Of a DNA stretch of 64,000 bases, positions 32,361 through 42,860 are shown one piece after another. The position numbers and the translations under genes were made by a program. Positions within the stretch are counted from its first letter, which is position 1, and every line of letters starts with the position of its first letter. The stretch covers positions 2,666,001 through 2,730,000 of the forward strand of contig OZ004582.1 in NCBI GenBank assembly GCA_963924555.1, given 5' to 3'. Origin of the DNA: Crambe crambe. Its lineage: Eukaryota; Porifera; Demospongiae; Poecilosclerida; Crambeidae. The notes under the pieces were generated by a model that searched no databases, was not told the DNA's origin, and worked only from the letters and a program-made list of their open reading frames with translations.

Positions 32361-32603
32361 TGTAAAAGTATGAAATACTAATGGACAAATCAGTTAACTC
32401 TCAACTATGAGCAGCTGCTCTATCACGAGACTCACATACAAAATGACATAACTATAGGATGATACAATGTCATGTATAATAACTAATGGAAATACACAAC
32501 TAAACATAATACTGTCACAGTAACTAACTACACAGTTTTACCAAGCAGTACTCAAATAGTTATTAATGGTAACTGATCTACAAAAAACATCAAGGTCATG
32601 ACA
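32361..32603 (-). repeat. Probable 5' LTR of the gypsy element
   Basis: On the minus strand the segment starts TGTCATGACCTTGATG at 32,603 and ends CTTTTACA at 32,361, next to the primer site. The TG...CA borders and 243-base length are ordinary for gypsy elements. The partner LTR is gone with the 3' half, so the outer border is inferred from TGTCATGA alone. Confidence 0.65.
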
Positions 32604-32993
32604 TAATATGCATTAAGGTATTTTCTGTGGAGTCGAAGACTATAAAGCAGTATTTGGTAAAAATAGCGATGCTATCTTTATCGGACCCATATCAATTCCT
32701 CCCCCATTTTTTGTTTGTTTTTACATGCCTGGATGACATGCCCCCAGATGCACCACATGGACTTACATGCCTGCCCCAGATGCACCACATGCCTTTATTT
32801 TATGTTCTATTAATGCACACAACATCCATGCATTATTATTTGTGTTGTATGTCTTGTCTGTGTTGTATGTTGTGTCGGACATGAATCCAGTCATACCTCC
32901 ACGTGGTGTCCGAAGGTAACAGCCTAGATGGCTGGCTAACATGGCTGGTATTTTAAATCACCCATTCAACAGTAGAAATACACTGATTATATG
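32604..32993. other. No recognised gene
   Basis: Spacer between the LTR and the TIR element. A short direct repeat, CCCCAGATGCACCACATG, occurs near 32,742 and 32,772. Confidence 0.4.
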
Positions 32994-33025
32994 AATTGAA
33001 GGGCTCGGAAACATAGTGGTCTAAC
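32994..33025 (+). repeat. Left terminal inverted repeat
   Basis: AATTGAAGGG, CTCGGAAA, CATAGTGGTCTAAC in order. It matches the reverse complement of 35,598-35,629 at 28 of 32 positions. Confidence 0.8.
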
Positions 33026-33306
33026 CAACACATTGTATAAAACTAGAAACAAGTAAATTAAATTTTAAAAATCACTGTAAAATCTGGTTTATGTTTTGTC
33101 AAACAATTTTATATAACATGTCAAAGCATTTTGAAATGATCAGTTAAACAATTCGTAAAATGGTCTGACCGTTTGAGGCTTCAGTATCGAACTATGTATA
33201 GTAGAAAAATGTGTATGTACGAATGAGATTTGTTTGAGTATAATGAGAGTTGTTTGAGCATAATGAGAGTAATGAGAGTTGTACATACGAATGTAAGAGA
33301 GTGAGG

Positions 33307-35370
33307 TTATTCTGTGTCAGATTGTTCAGATTCTTCACTGCACTGATCAACACTCCCAGATAGGCTCTCGTAAAAAGCATGATGCACTGGTGGCAAATAA
33401 GGTAGCAAAGAATGAAGATCATCTAATTTCCTTTGTTTTATTTTTCGAGGAGCAGTATATAGCAAAGGAATGGGTCGGGCCATAGATGCTGGTCTACCTC
33501 TCTTACGACGAAGATCAACAACTTTCCAGCTTTCCAACTCATTAAGACTGTACTTGTATGAGAATTGGTATGGTTTTTCAGAACTAACACGTATCCAGTG
33601 CATGGCTAGCCAATTGACTTTACAATGATCATTATTCCACTTCCGATTGACAATGTTAGGTTTTAGACTCTTCAATGCCACAAAATCTTTTCTGTTCATC
33701 ACGTGTACTGAAAAAGGATTTTTACGACGAGCATGTTCAACAAGTGAATACCACTCATCTGGAATGTAGATAAGACTGATGTCTTCTCTTCGCACACTCA
33801 ATACTGCCAAAATCCCTATCATTTGGAAGATACGAGTGGCCAGATATCATGAATTTTTGTTCCACTACCCTGATAGGTAGGTACATACAAGAAACAATGT
33901 GAAGCCATAAGAGAACAAGGTAAATATTTCGATTCTGGCCACCACAGCTGTCACTGTATGTGATCAATGTTGTAGTTTCTGGTTTCATTCTGCCATTTTT
34001 AAACATTTCCTCTAGGTGCCGCAAGATGCATGATCCGATTTCACATGAACCCCTGCCTGCAACTCCCTCATGCCACATGTGCATGCAAGCTCGACCACTC
34101 TCTCCCTCATGTATTCCAAGGTTATAGGTCCAGAGCTGCCGTTTATAAAAAACAATATTAGTAGAGATAGATGGGGTTGGAAGCGTCTGTTCCAAATCAA
34201 AAGTTATCATTGCAACTGTTGGATCAGACTTAGCGAGAGCCATATCTTCTTTGAGCTGCTGATAAGCTCTTTCAGCTTTTGTCTGATGCAGCATAAGCTC
34301 ACCCTTGCGCTGTGCCTTGATAGTTTCATCAGTTGCAGCTTCAATCTGTATCCTTAACTCGTCACACGTCTTGCAGGTATCCGACTTTGGTCTGCATAAG
34401 AGGATGGGATTTTTATGCACATTGCTATAGAAGTAATCACAATGAAACCTCAACAAACAAAATATGATTTTTATCATGCTGCTATGGTAGCAGATTTGTA
34501 TCATGAATAAGACGAAGAGGTTTCATTGTACTAAATTATTATTATTATTACATTCCAAAGGATAAGTTGAATGATTCATTGAATACTTTACGATAGATCC
34601 ATTCAGATACTGGTCTAAACTCCTCTCTTTCACTTTGCTCCTTATAAAGGGAATACATTTTTGACACAGATAACTCAGGACAAAGGTAGCTTCTGTTCGG
34701 GTTATCTGCACGAGAATAATGGGAATGATACTTGGGGAAACTTTCTATATGCTGTTTCACTCGGTTTATGTCAGCTTCTGAAGTTTTGTTAGCAGGTTCA
34801 TGACGACCTCGTTGATCCATATGAGGTGATCCACCTTCCCTCACTTGTGATTTTAATGCTCGATCTAAACGTCCATTCGAAATTCCATGGGTACGTAAGA
34901 AAATAGTTTTACATACGTGAATAGAAATTCCTTCACGATTCAAATAAAAAATCCTGCTGTATTGACGTCTTGATGCTGAGGAAGTATATCTTCGCTTAGC
35001 TTCCACCACCTTCACACATCCACATAGGTAACTATTCTGAGTATTGAAATCTCCAGTCGCCCAGAAACCATCAAACAAAGCTTTTCTCTGCTGCTCACTC
35101 ACTTTATCACAGCACTTTAACGTACATGAGCAATCACTGCTATCAAATTTTCGTTCACTAACCTATAAGAACATTAACGACTAAAATATGGCTCCTTGGT
35201 TAGCTAGCTAAACTTACTTGTTTCTTTTTAGCACTTTCATAGGCTTGTCCCAAGTTTCTCAAACGCTTCCTTTTGTTAGCAGCCCATCGAGATGGCGTTC
35301 TTAACCTCTTTCTGCTGGTTTTAGCAACAGTTACAGCTGATTCGGCTTCGCTTGCGCTGCTGGTCTCCAT
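33307..35370 (-). pseudogene. GQN-family (DUF7869-like) putative transposase, one frameshift
   Basis: Exon 1, 35,370-35,218, starts METSSASEAESAV and has a basic segment (WAANKRKRLRNLG), donor GTAAGTTT. Exon 2, 35,162-34,552, has a cysteine cluster (DSSDCSCTLKCCDKV), LCGCVKVVEAKRRYTSS, ICVCKT-like HVCKTIFLRTHGIS and YLCPELSVSKMYSLYKEQ. Exon 3 from 34,391 begins PKSDTCKTCDELRIQIEA and carries VAMITFDLEQTLPTPSI, TTLITYSDSCGGQNRNIY, QKFMISGHSYLPNDRDFGSI. Splice phases agree at both joins. A one-base change near 33,800 shifts into EDISLIYIPDEWYSLVEHA, open to a stop at 33,307. Expected length about 615 residues. The motifs F-D-x-E-Q, D-S-C-G-G-Q-N and G-H-S-x-x-x-N-D-R-D-F-G suggest a DDE/RNase-H-like active site. 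Apart from the frameshift it appears complete. Confidence 0.8.
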
Positions 35371-35597
35371 CTTTTAACACCAATAACACCTGATTCTCGA
35401 GCACATGTTTTTACGCACGCGCGATGTGGGTTGGACCAGTTTCGCGCTTGAAAAAACGCAATGTTTCAATGAAGCAAAGATATTCATTGGCCCTAAGATG
35501 CGTATGTATTATAATTTTGCGAATAGATGAAACAGTTAGCAAAAATTAACATGAATTAGATGATAACTCTTAGAACTCCATTTTTATGAATATGCAT

Positions 35598-35629
35598 GTT
35601 AGACCACTATGATTCTCAACCCTTCAATT
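35598..35629 (-). repeat. Right terminal inverted repeat
   Basis: GTTAGACCACTATG, ATTCTCAA, CCCTTCAATT on the plus strand; the inverted partner of 32,994-33,025. Confidence 0.8.
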
Positions 35630-35859
35630 GCAGGTTGTGTGATTCTCTTAGGAGCTAGAGTTAAAATTGACTGTCGATATTGATGAACTATACATATTCT
35701 GATTTGGTTTTTTGGTTGTTGTTTTGTTTTATTTTGCTGTTTTTTTGTGTTGTTGTTTTAATTTACTCAATTAAATTTCTCAAACCACACATGTAGCTAC
35801 ATAAGTTGCACCTGCTATGGAATAGCGACTGTTAACTATCTTATGTATTGATAACTCAG

Positions 35860-36130
35860 TCAGTAATGTAGATAATGTCTGTAACGTTAGTAAGGCAGGT
35901 AATACCTGTAATGTCAGTAAGGCAGGTAATGTATGTCAGTAATATATGTAAGGCAGGGTAGCTAATGTCCATGATGTCAGAATGCCTCTAATATCAGTAA
36001 GGCAGGAATGCCTGTAGTGCCATAATTATCAGTAATAATATAATTAATGCCTGTAATGTGATATAGCTAACACCTGTAAAGCAGGTAGCTAATGTTTGTA
36101 TTGCCTGTATGTATTATCTTGCAGGCCAGG
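35860..36130. repeat. Degenerate GTAAGGCAGGTAATG repeat
   Basis: Short units of GTCAGTAAGGCAGGTAATG and CCTGTAATG type recur about ten times with variable spacing. Low-order minisatellite; no coding. Confidence 0.6.
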
Positions 36131-36414
36131 AGTCGGAGTTGCTATACTTGCTATGCCAGGTTATTAGCTATGCGCATAGCTACCTGAACATCTTAATGAA
36201 AAAATGTGATGTTACATAATTAGTCAATATAATAACTATAACAGTTTAATTAATAGATCAATATATACAATGAGAAATCTTAGATAAATATCTCTTAATA
36301 CTGTTAAGATCACGAGCAAGCAAAGGAAATTGAACTGATGTGCACTCCTGTGCAAGATTATATGACTTAGTGTAGAAATTATAAATATTATCAATGCCAT
36401 GGACGACACAGTAC

Positions 36415-36665
36415 ATAACGGTCAGTGTATATTCCCGCCATTCAATATATGCGATCGAGCGCGGCGAAGCTGCGCTCGATCACATTGTTGGCTATGAATC
36501 ACAATTTAGGTTTAAATTTTCAATTTTTGAATAAATTTTGAATCACATTTCTATTTTGAATCACTTTTAATTGTTTCAATTTCTCAATTTTCGAATCAAT
36601 TTGATTCGATATATAGAAATAGCCAACAATGCGATTGAGATTGGTCAGTGTATATTCAGGCATTC
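36415..36665. repeat. Hairpin and duplicated flank
   Basis: GATCGAGCGC-GGCGAAGCT-GCGCTCGATC (about 36,453-36,481) is a ten-base-arm hairpin, GC-rich within AT-rich sequence. CATTGTTGGCTAT near 36,483 is inverted as ATAGCCAACAATG near 36,618. GGTCAGTGTATATTC occurs on both sides (about 36,420 and 36,644). Together these look like a small inverted-repeat element. Confidence 0.5.
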
Positions 36666-36975
36666 CATTATTGATTTAATAGTAAACTTCTTTTTGTCCC
36701 TCTACAAATCAATTCAATTTTCAATTTTTCAATTTTTAATTTTTGATTAAAATTTTCTTATGTTTCAATATAATAAGCTAGTGTTTCAATTTATATTTCT
36801 TTGTCATTAAACAATATTATACTGCACATATTGAGCATGCGCAGTAGAGTATACGGTGATCTGATAGCTATATAGCTGTTTCTATCCAGTAAGTATAGCG
36901 GTGGTATCAATCTTTTATGGCTGAAGGTCTTCTTTCACAATGAAGAGTGGCAGACATTTGTCTATAGTGTGTCCA

Positions 36976-37003
36976 CCCCCCCCCCCCCCCCCCCCCCCCC
37001 CCC
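36976..37003. repeat. Poly(C) tract, 28 bases
   Basis: Uninterrupted cytosines in otherwise AT-rich sequence. Confidence 0.9.
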
Positions 37004-37193
37004 GTCGCCACTACACCAGACTACCCCACCCAGTGGTGAACAATGTGCAATTGACTGCTACATGGCTATTAATACAGCTACACTGAATGGCTATTAAAAT
37101 TTATAATACAGCTTGGCTACACTGAATGGTTGGATGTCTGCACATGTCATGACCACGTTACGTCAGTGCCTCCAAGTGTACGGTTTTCATATA

Positions 37194-38472
37194 CAGTGCC
37201 ACAGGCTTAAAGAGTAGAACTTTTGTATTTTTCATGTTTCTGTGTTCCAGAGTTTATATTTTCTAAGCCACAGGTCAGAGGGGTCTGAAAATCAGCTATC
37301 ACTCTCACTACATTACAAATATCAATGTTGAAAATGAAACCATATTGTTTATAAACAACTGCACGCGAAGGTACCTAAAACGGGCGTGGGATTCACTTTT
37401 TTTAGCTCATAATTTCTATAATTCATTTAGTTAAGGTCTACAATCTTGAACATTTCTTCCACTAGCATTAGTATCACCTCTACAGTTCTGTTTGCCATCC
37501 TAGCACAAGGTAAGTTTTCACAATATTCAGTAGAAGCTGTTTTTCTTCATATTTTTAGGTCCTAATGTGTTTAGATCATATTTTGTCCAAATATTGTAGT
37601 TAAGATTCATTATTTGAACACATCGCTCCAAAAATCGAGTTCCATCCTTCAACGGTTTCTGCGTTACAGCTGTGTTTGTCGCTAGACTGGAGTAAAAGCT
37701 CGGATTCAGCAACAAATTGTGACGTCACAAGCACCACGTGCCGGCCTCGCTAATTTAGTGCCATTTTCCCGCTGTAAGTTTGCAGACCTGTAGAAAGAAA
37801 ATACAAGTTGCAGACCCCTGTCTTAGCTAAAAAAACTTGCTAACATGTCGACTGCCATCGTTTTACAGATCTCTAGCTGCATGTAAGGCTACAGTGGGAA
37901 AATGGCGGCAAACTAACTAGGCCACGTGGTGCTTGTGACGTCACAGATTCGTTGCTCGATCTCCAGTCTAGCGACGAACACAGCTGTAACGCAGAAACCG
38001 TTGAAGGATGGAACTCGATTTTTGGAGGGATGTAAACTGGACACTAGCTGGATATGCTTTTCAAATAATGAGTCTTAACTACAATATTTGGACAAGATAT
38101 GATCTAAACACATTAGGACCTAAAAATATGAAGAAATTACCTTGTGCTAGGATGGCAAACAGAACTGTAGAGGTGATACTAATGCTAGTGGAAGAAATGT
38201 TCAAGATTGTAGACCTTAACTAAATGAATTATAGAAATTATGAGCTAAAAAAAGTGAATCCCACACCCGTTTTAGGTACCTTCGCGTGCAGTTGTTTATA
38301 AACAATACGGTTTCATTTTCAACATTGATATTAGTAATGTAGTGAGAGTGATAGCTGATTTATATTCTTGCTGAGTTTCAGACCCCTCTGTCCTGTAGCT
38401 TAGAAAATATAAACTCTGGAACACAGAAACATGAAAAATACAAAAGTTCTACTCTTTAAGCCTGTGGCACTG
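37194..38472. mobile_element. Foldback element with about 580-base inverted arms
   Basis: The left arm (37,194 to about 37,770) and right arm (about 37,890 to 38,472) are inverted copies: both outer ends read CAGTGCCACAGGCTTAAAGA, and long blocks such as CTGCACGCGAAGGTACCTAA and GGATGGAACTCGA-type sequence are nearly identical. Differences are a roughly 28-base insertion near 37,515 and a small rearrangement near 37,615. The central spacer is about 110 bases. Both arms keep an open stretch encoding QIMNLNYNIWTKYDLNTLGP or a close variant, which may be relic coding from the parent element. Long-TIR or foldback DNA elements have this form. No target duplication was recognised. Confidence 0.8.
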
Positions 38473-39074
38473 TGCAAGTATGCAAATCTTCCTCAAAATA
38501 TGCAATATTGGGCAAAAAATTCCACTGTGGTATACTATGATGAATGATAATTGTATGTCTGATTCTTCGGACTAAAAATTCTAGCTAGTTAAACTTTAAT
38601 ATCCGAGGTACACTAAAATATGCAGTATCTTAGTATTTATTTATTTGGTTGCTACTTGGAGGCTCTGCACGTTGATCATAATCACACAGCAGATGCATAA
38701 ATTCCAACGAGCCACACCCCTGTACTATGTATGGCAGTGGCTCTACCTATATGCTCCCATGGTGATGTAATCAGCTTAAATGGGGTTGATTTCCCCATCC
38801 ATGAAGTATGCAGAGGTCCCGATGTCACAATTTGACCTTCCTAGCATCAAAACTACACTCCCTGTGAGCGAAAATCTGATTTCCATCATTGTGGTGAAAA
38901 AAATCACTACATAATGTGATGTGATCATAAAGCAAGCCATTTAATTAAATGCTTGTAGCTATACACTCATTGAGGCTGAAGTTGAAGTGTTGTAATAACG
39001 AAATCATGCAATGTAACAGACAAGTTAATTAAGCAAAATACTTGTGGTAATACTTTTATGGAACAGATAAAATA
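38473..39074. other. No recognised gene
   Basis: AT-rich spacer without clear repeats or coding segments. Confidence 0.3.
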
Positions 39075-39420
39075 TTATGATGACATGGAATTTTGTAAAC
39101 GTTTACTCAAGTCTATTAAAAATATAATTCCTTGACAAAGTAAAGAAGAGTCAACAATGGTATGAAAAAACTCCGTGAAGTCTGGATATTGTTCATGAAA
39201 TTTTGCTTCTCTTTCAGCCACTAAATTAGGATGGCTTCTTAGAGGATCTTCACCAAATGATGTAAAGTTGGTAATGTGTCCTCCTAGGGCCTCAAACTGT
39301 TGCACGACCACGACTTTGACCTGTAATACATTATTGGGAAGAGGTGGAATGGGATGGTCATTCCATGAATGCACAGCTAAAGCAGTGCCAACTGCTGAAA
39401 CCCTAACACAGAACCATGAA
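39075..39420 (-). CDS. Hypothetical protein fragment
   Basis: The minus frame is open from 39,572, but the part that looks protein-like is RVSAVGTALAVHSWNDHPIP followed by VVVVQQFEALGGHITNFTSF, GEDPLRSHPNLVAERE and YPDFTEFFHTIVDSSL. Acidic and aromatic residues are spaced as in a real domain, and S-W-N-x-H-x-I-P faintly resembles integrase-like transposon proteins I have seen in cnidarians and sponges. I cannot assign it. Upstream residues (39,430-39,572) include a GAGAGA run and are doubtful. Confidence 0.3.
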
Positions 39421-40365
39421 ATGCAAAACTTTTGATGTGAACAGTCCATATCAATTTCTCCTCTTCTCGAGAATTGATCTCGACCCAAATTCTCTCTACA
39501 CAATGATTCTAGATTGAGGGAGAGAGAGAGAGAGCATTTAAAGAAGAAAAGGTCAAAGTTCGACCCCCACATGGATGGATATGTATTGTTTCCTAATATG
39601 TACCAAGGTGGTTTGTGATCTTACCTGTTTTGATGTGCTCTGCAAATGTAGAGCACGGCTTTGTATTGCCTCTTAGATGAGCCAGTTGCTCTTGAACAAA
39701 AAGCATTAGGGTCCATTCTCGTCCCTGATCAACCCTAAGTTATGCATATAAGTACTTACATGAAAAATTCAGAATAAATTTCAACACAATTTTTGATGGG
39801 CATGGTGATAAATCCCACAATTTTTCCACTTTAGCCATCAATCCCACAGATATGAGTCACTCCAAACATCACTAATGATCTATGTGTAATTTATGGCCGA
39901 AATAGTTGGCATGATAAGGTACAGGGTTCATTAGTCTTGCAGTATTGTTTCGTCGAGCATGACTATATCCAGGTTAGAGCATGCGAAGCACATAATGTGA
40001 ATTTCAGAATAACTAGCTAGTACCATGTAATCCAAAGCAGATTTGATTCCTGAAATAGTGTATTAGCCATAGCTAGCTTGTAAAATTTTAACAGGCCCAA
40101 ATAACTTTTGACAAAATTATTTTAAAAGCCAAAATACACACCCTTTCAGAGAATTCTTGGAGTAATTATGGTGAGGATGTACTGCATAGTGCACCATAAT
40201 TTGAGTCTTTCAAGTGCCACCTGCATTCTGGGCCCATGGCTATAGATGGTTCAATTTCAGTATCAGAGAAGTTTAGCAAAATTCAATCTGCAGTGTATAG
40301 CCAGCTAGCTAGCTACTTCCATAAAATTGGTATGAAATGTAGTGTGACCTGTTACACCCTAAATT
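39421..40365. other. No recognised gene
   Basis: A (GA)n run at about 39,518-39,534; otherwise AT-rich sequence without support for coding. Confidence 0.3.
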
Positions 40366-40590
40366 GTGAAGGTGGATCCAGCAAATGTATGGTTGAGGGA
40401 TGGTGTGGATGGTACTGCCTACTTTCCTGAGCAAGATGGGACTTTAAATTTAGACGCGATTGACAGATTTACCTCCCTAGAAGTGGAAGGAGGGCGCAGC
40501 AAGTTCCACATCTGTAGCTGTAGAATTGCAACAAGACCAATGTTTAAGTCAGTGACAGCCTGGTGGTTTGGTCTCAGAAAGTGCCTATAG
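40366..40590 (+). CDS. Hypothetical exon
   Basis: The frame reads KVDPANVWLRDGVDGTAYFP, EQDGTLNLDAIDRFTSLEVE and GGRSKFHICSCRI. Balanced composition with regular Asp/Gly turns is more protein-like than nearby frames. No family recognised and no firm splice sites. Confidence 0.3.
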   Translation: MKVDPANVWLRDGVDGTAYFPEQDGTLNLDAIDRFTSLEVEGGRSKFHICSCRIATRPMFKSVTAWWFGLRKCL

Positions 40591-41224
40591 CTCATTTTGC
40601 CCATGACTGAGAGTAATCTAGTTAAGTATCATTGATCTCCTTAATATTTTATCTTATTGTCGTATCTTTGTTCAGCAAACTTACTTTTACTTGGGCTAAA
40701 TTTGCTGTTTATTGTCCGGCATTATATTCAATATCACTCTTGGATAACCAAGCGGCCTCTACACTTGAATTTGAAGGGTAGCTATAATAGCTACCAATAT
40801 ATTTTTTCCTGAAATCCCTAGCACCTCATCAAAATGAACATGTAAATAATAATTGGAGGTTGGAGGTGCCCATAGAGCTAGCTAAGGGAGCTAGATTTCT
40901 TCGAATCACTGTATCTGCATGTCATACTATAGTTATGAAAGCAGAAATGAATAAGAAAACAAGGGGAAAGCCAGTGTTTGAGACCACCAGCACCTACTTT
41001 GTAAGAAAATGTTGGATGCTACCAACCGGAGTTCAGAATACCATACACATTTCCACCCCATTACTTGAAACATCACTCCTTAAATTTCATGATGAATTAA
41101 TATGAAGTCATAGAATTTGCTTGCTAGCAAGTAATCAGCATCCAGTTTCACAGAAGTGGCAGAAGTTTTTCAATCAGCTCAGACAACAAAGAATTCACTC
41201 ATATCACTGCTCAGTTGTAAAAAC
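40591..41224. other. No recognised gene
   Basis: A plus frame at 40,860-41,105 (ELAKGARFLRITVSACHTIV) has no known motif. Nothing else is supported. Confidence 0.25.
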
Positions 41225-41660
41225 AGCCATGAGTTCCTCAACTAGAAAGATAGATCATGAAGTGCAGATGATTTGTACTGATACTGATGACTAAGCATAC
41301 CTTAAATAATAGTCATGGGTCCTTAATCAACCAAAACAATGCTCACTACGAATAGAGATATAGATCATCAAGTGCAGATATGGTTTGTACTAGCATAGAG
41401 GGTACTGGTGACCATTGGAACAGAACGCACCTTATCTTTTTGGAGAGTAATGGCCATAGGTCCTTAATCAACTCCTCTTCTAGAAAACAATGCTCCTCAA
41501 CTAGGAATAGAGATATAGATCATCAAGTACAGATATAGCATAGAGGGTACTGGTGACCATTGGAACAGAATGCACCATATCTTTTTGGAGAGTAATGGCC
41601 ATGGGTCCTTAATCAACTCCTCTTCTAGAAAACAATGTTTCTCAACTAGGAATATAGTTG
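41225..41660. repeat. Tandem repeat, about 146 bases per unit
   Basis: Units include GTACTGGTGACCATTGGAAC, TTTTTGGAGAGTAATGGCCA, GGTCCTTAATCAACTCCTC and CTCAACTAGGAATAGAGATA. Two full copies (about 41,402-41,546 and 41,547-41,660 on) are near identical; degenerate copies lie at 41,233-41,400. Confidence 0.75.
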
Positions 41661-41689
41661 TACGGTCCTACAGAAATCAGTGTAAAAAT

Positions 41690-41990
41690 AGGAATTTTCC
41701 CTACAGTTACGCTAGGGGAAATTTTAAGTGACTTCTGCCTACAGTTACTCTAGGGGAAATTTTAAGTGCAACCTACAGTTACTCAAGGGACACTTTTACA
41801 CTGGTGTAAAACTTCCCGTTATTAATAGTCTTTTTAATTTATGTGGGGAGATTTTACACTACTTCAGTATTAGTAAATAATGAAGGGACTACCTCATACT
41901 TCATTACTGGCAAGTAATAGAAGGGCTAACTCGTGTAAAATCTTCCCTGATATATACGCTATGGGGGAAAATTGCACTACTTTCATGGAT
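41690..41990. repeat. Short repeats of ACAGTTACTCTAGGGGAAA type
   Basis: CTACAGTTACTCTAGGGGAA followed by ATTTTAAGTG recurs at 41,702, 41,738 and 41,771, then degenerate inverted forms (TTTACACTGGTGTAAAACTT, a palindrome near 41,793). Likely a small element with internal repeats. Confidence 0.5.
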
Positions 41991-42249
41991 GCTCTTCCCT
42001 TATAGTTAAATATAAAATACCTAAGCAGCAAGAGTTTTACAAGTGACCTTTGACCCCACTTAAAATTTATAGTTGAACATTTTTTTAAAATTTATTTATG
42101 TATTTTTATTTATATAATGCTTTATAGTATAGGAACATGGACACAAATAATGATAGCTACAGGTTGATGAAGAGAGAAAATTATCCCTGAAGTGGTTCCA
42201 TAAAAAGTTCACTAGATTATGCGACAAAAAACTGAGCAGGTCAAAATCC

Positions 42250-42650
42250 TTGACAGATTTGAAATTGATACTGCAAAGAGGATGTCCTAAAGCTCAAATA
42301 CTTACATAAGAGGAAGCATATTCAGTGCCAACAGGCGACTCTTATAGTCGGATTTGAAGTCATTGAGTATAACTAGATGAGGTCTCCACTAAACCGAACA
42401 ATAAAGCAGCTGTGAACGTACCAGACTTATATACAATACTTTTTTCTCACGAATGTTCATAGATTCTGAAAAAGTACTTCTAAGAAGACCTAACACACGA
42501 AAGGCTTGAGCTGTGATGTACCTGTAGTGCTCATTGAATGACAGATCAGATGATATAATGATTCCAAGGTCTTTATAGGTGTTATAAAGCATTGCTGCTG
42601 ATAACGATGCTCCATGATTAGTGGCTACTGGAGAGTAACTCTCTAAATAT
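42250..42650 (-). pseudogene. LINE reverse transcriptase C-terminal fragment
   Basis: The minus frame reads YKDLGIIISSDLSFNEHYRY, ITAQAFRVLGLLRSTFSES and KVLYISLVRSQLLYCSV, the stretch after the polymerase core in Jockey/CR1-like LINE proteins (L-G-V-x-x-S-x-D-L-x-W-x-x-H, then L-x-R-S-x-L-x-Y-C). A stop follows, then WRPHLVILNDFKSDYKSRLL, with an apparent deletion, and further stops. No endonuclease or 3' tail seen. Confidence 0.8.
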
Positions 42651-42860
42651 GAAATGAATGACTGCGCATATACCAGGCTCTAATGTGCACAGGAAGGCCG
42701 GGGGTGGGGCTGATACACGTGGGAATTTTGGGGGTAGTTTCAACGAACGAAGAAGATGAATGTACTGAAGGTGTTCTTTTTGATTTTACTGCTTGGGGGC
42801 AACTATGGTCTGTTCTGCTTTTTTTGTACCTATTTGCCCCTACTTGCCCCTCTCTTCTCT

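Larger units (their letters stand above)
32994..35629. mobile_element. TIR DNA transposon carrying a GQN-family gene (2,636 bases)
   Basis: 32-base terminal inverted repeats at 32,994-33,025 and 35,598-35,629 enclose a single three-exon gene on the minus strand. The repeats share AATTGAAGGG at the outer end and CATAGTGGTCTAAC at the inner end, with four mismatches between. Gene and repeats fit one compact element with about 280 bases (left) and 230 bases (right) of non-coding flank. I could not identify a target-site duplication; outside bases are TATATG on the left and GCAGG on the right. The superfamily is not one I can name. Confidence 0.75.

Noticed and set aside
34070..34357. 95-codon plus frame
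   Set aside because: Antisense of exon 3 of the GQN gene.
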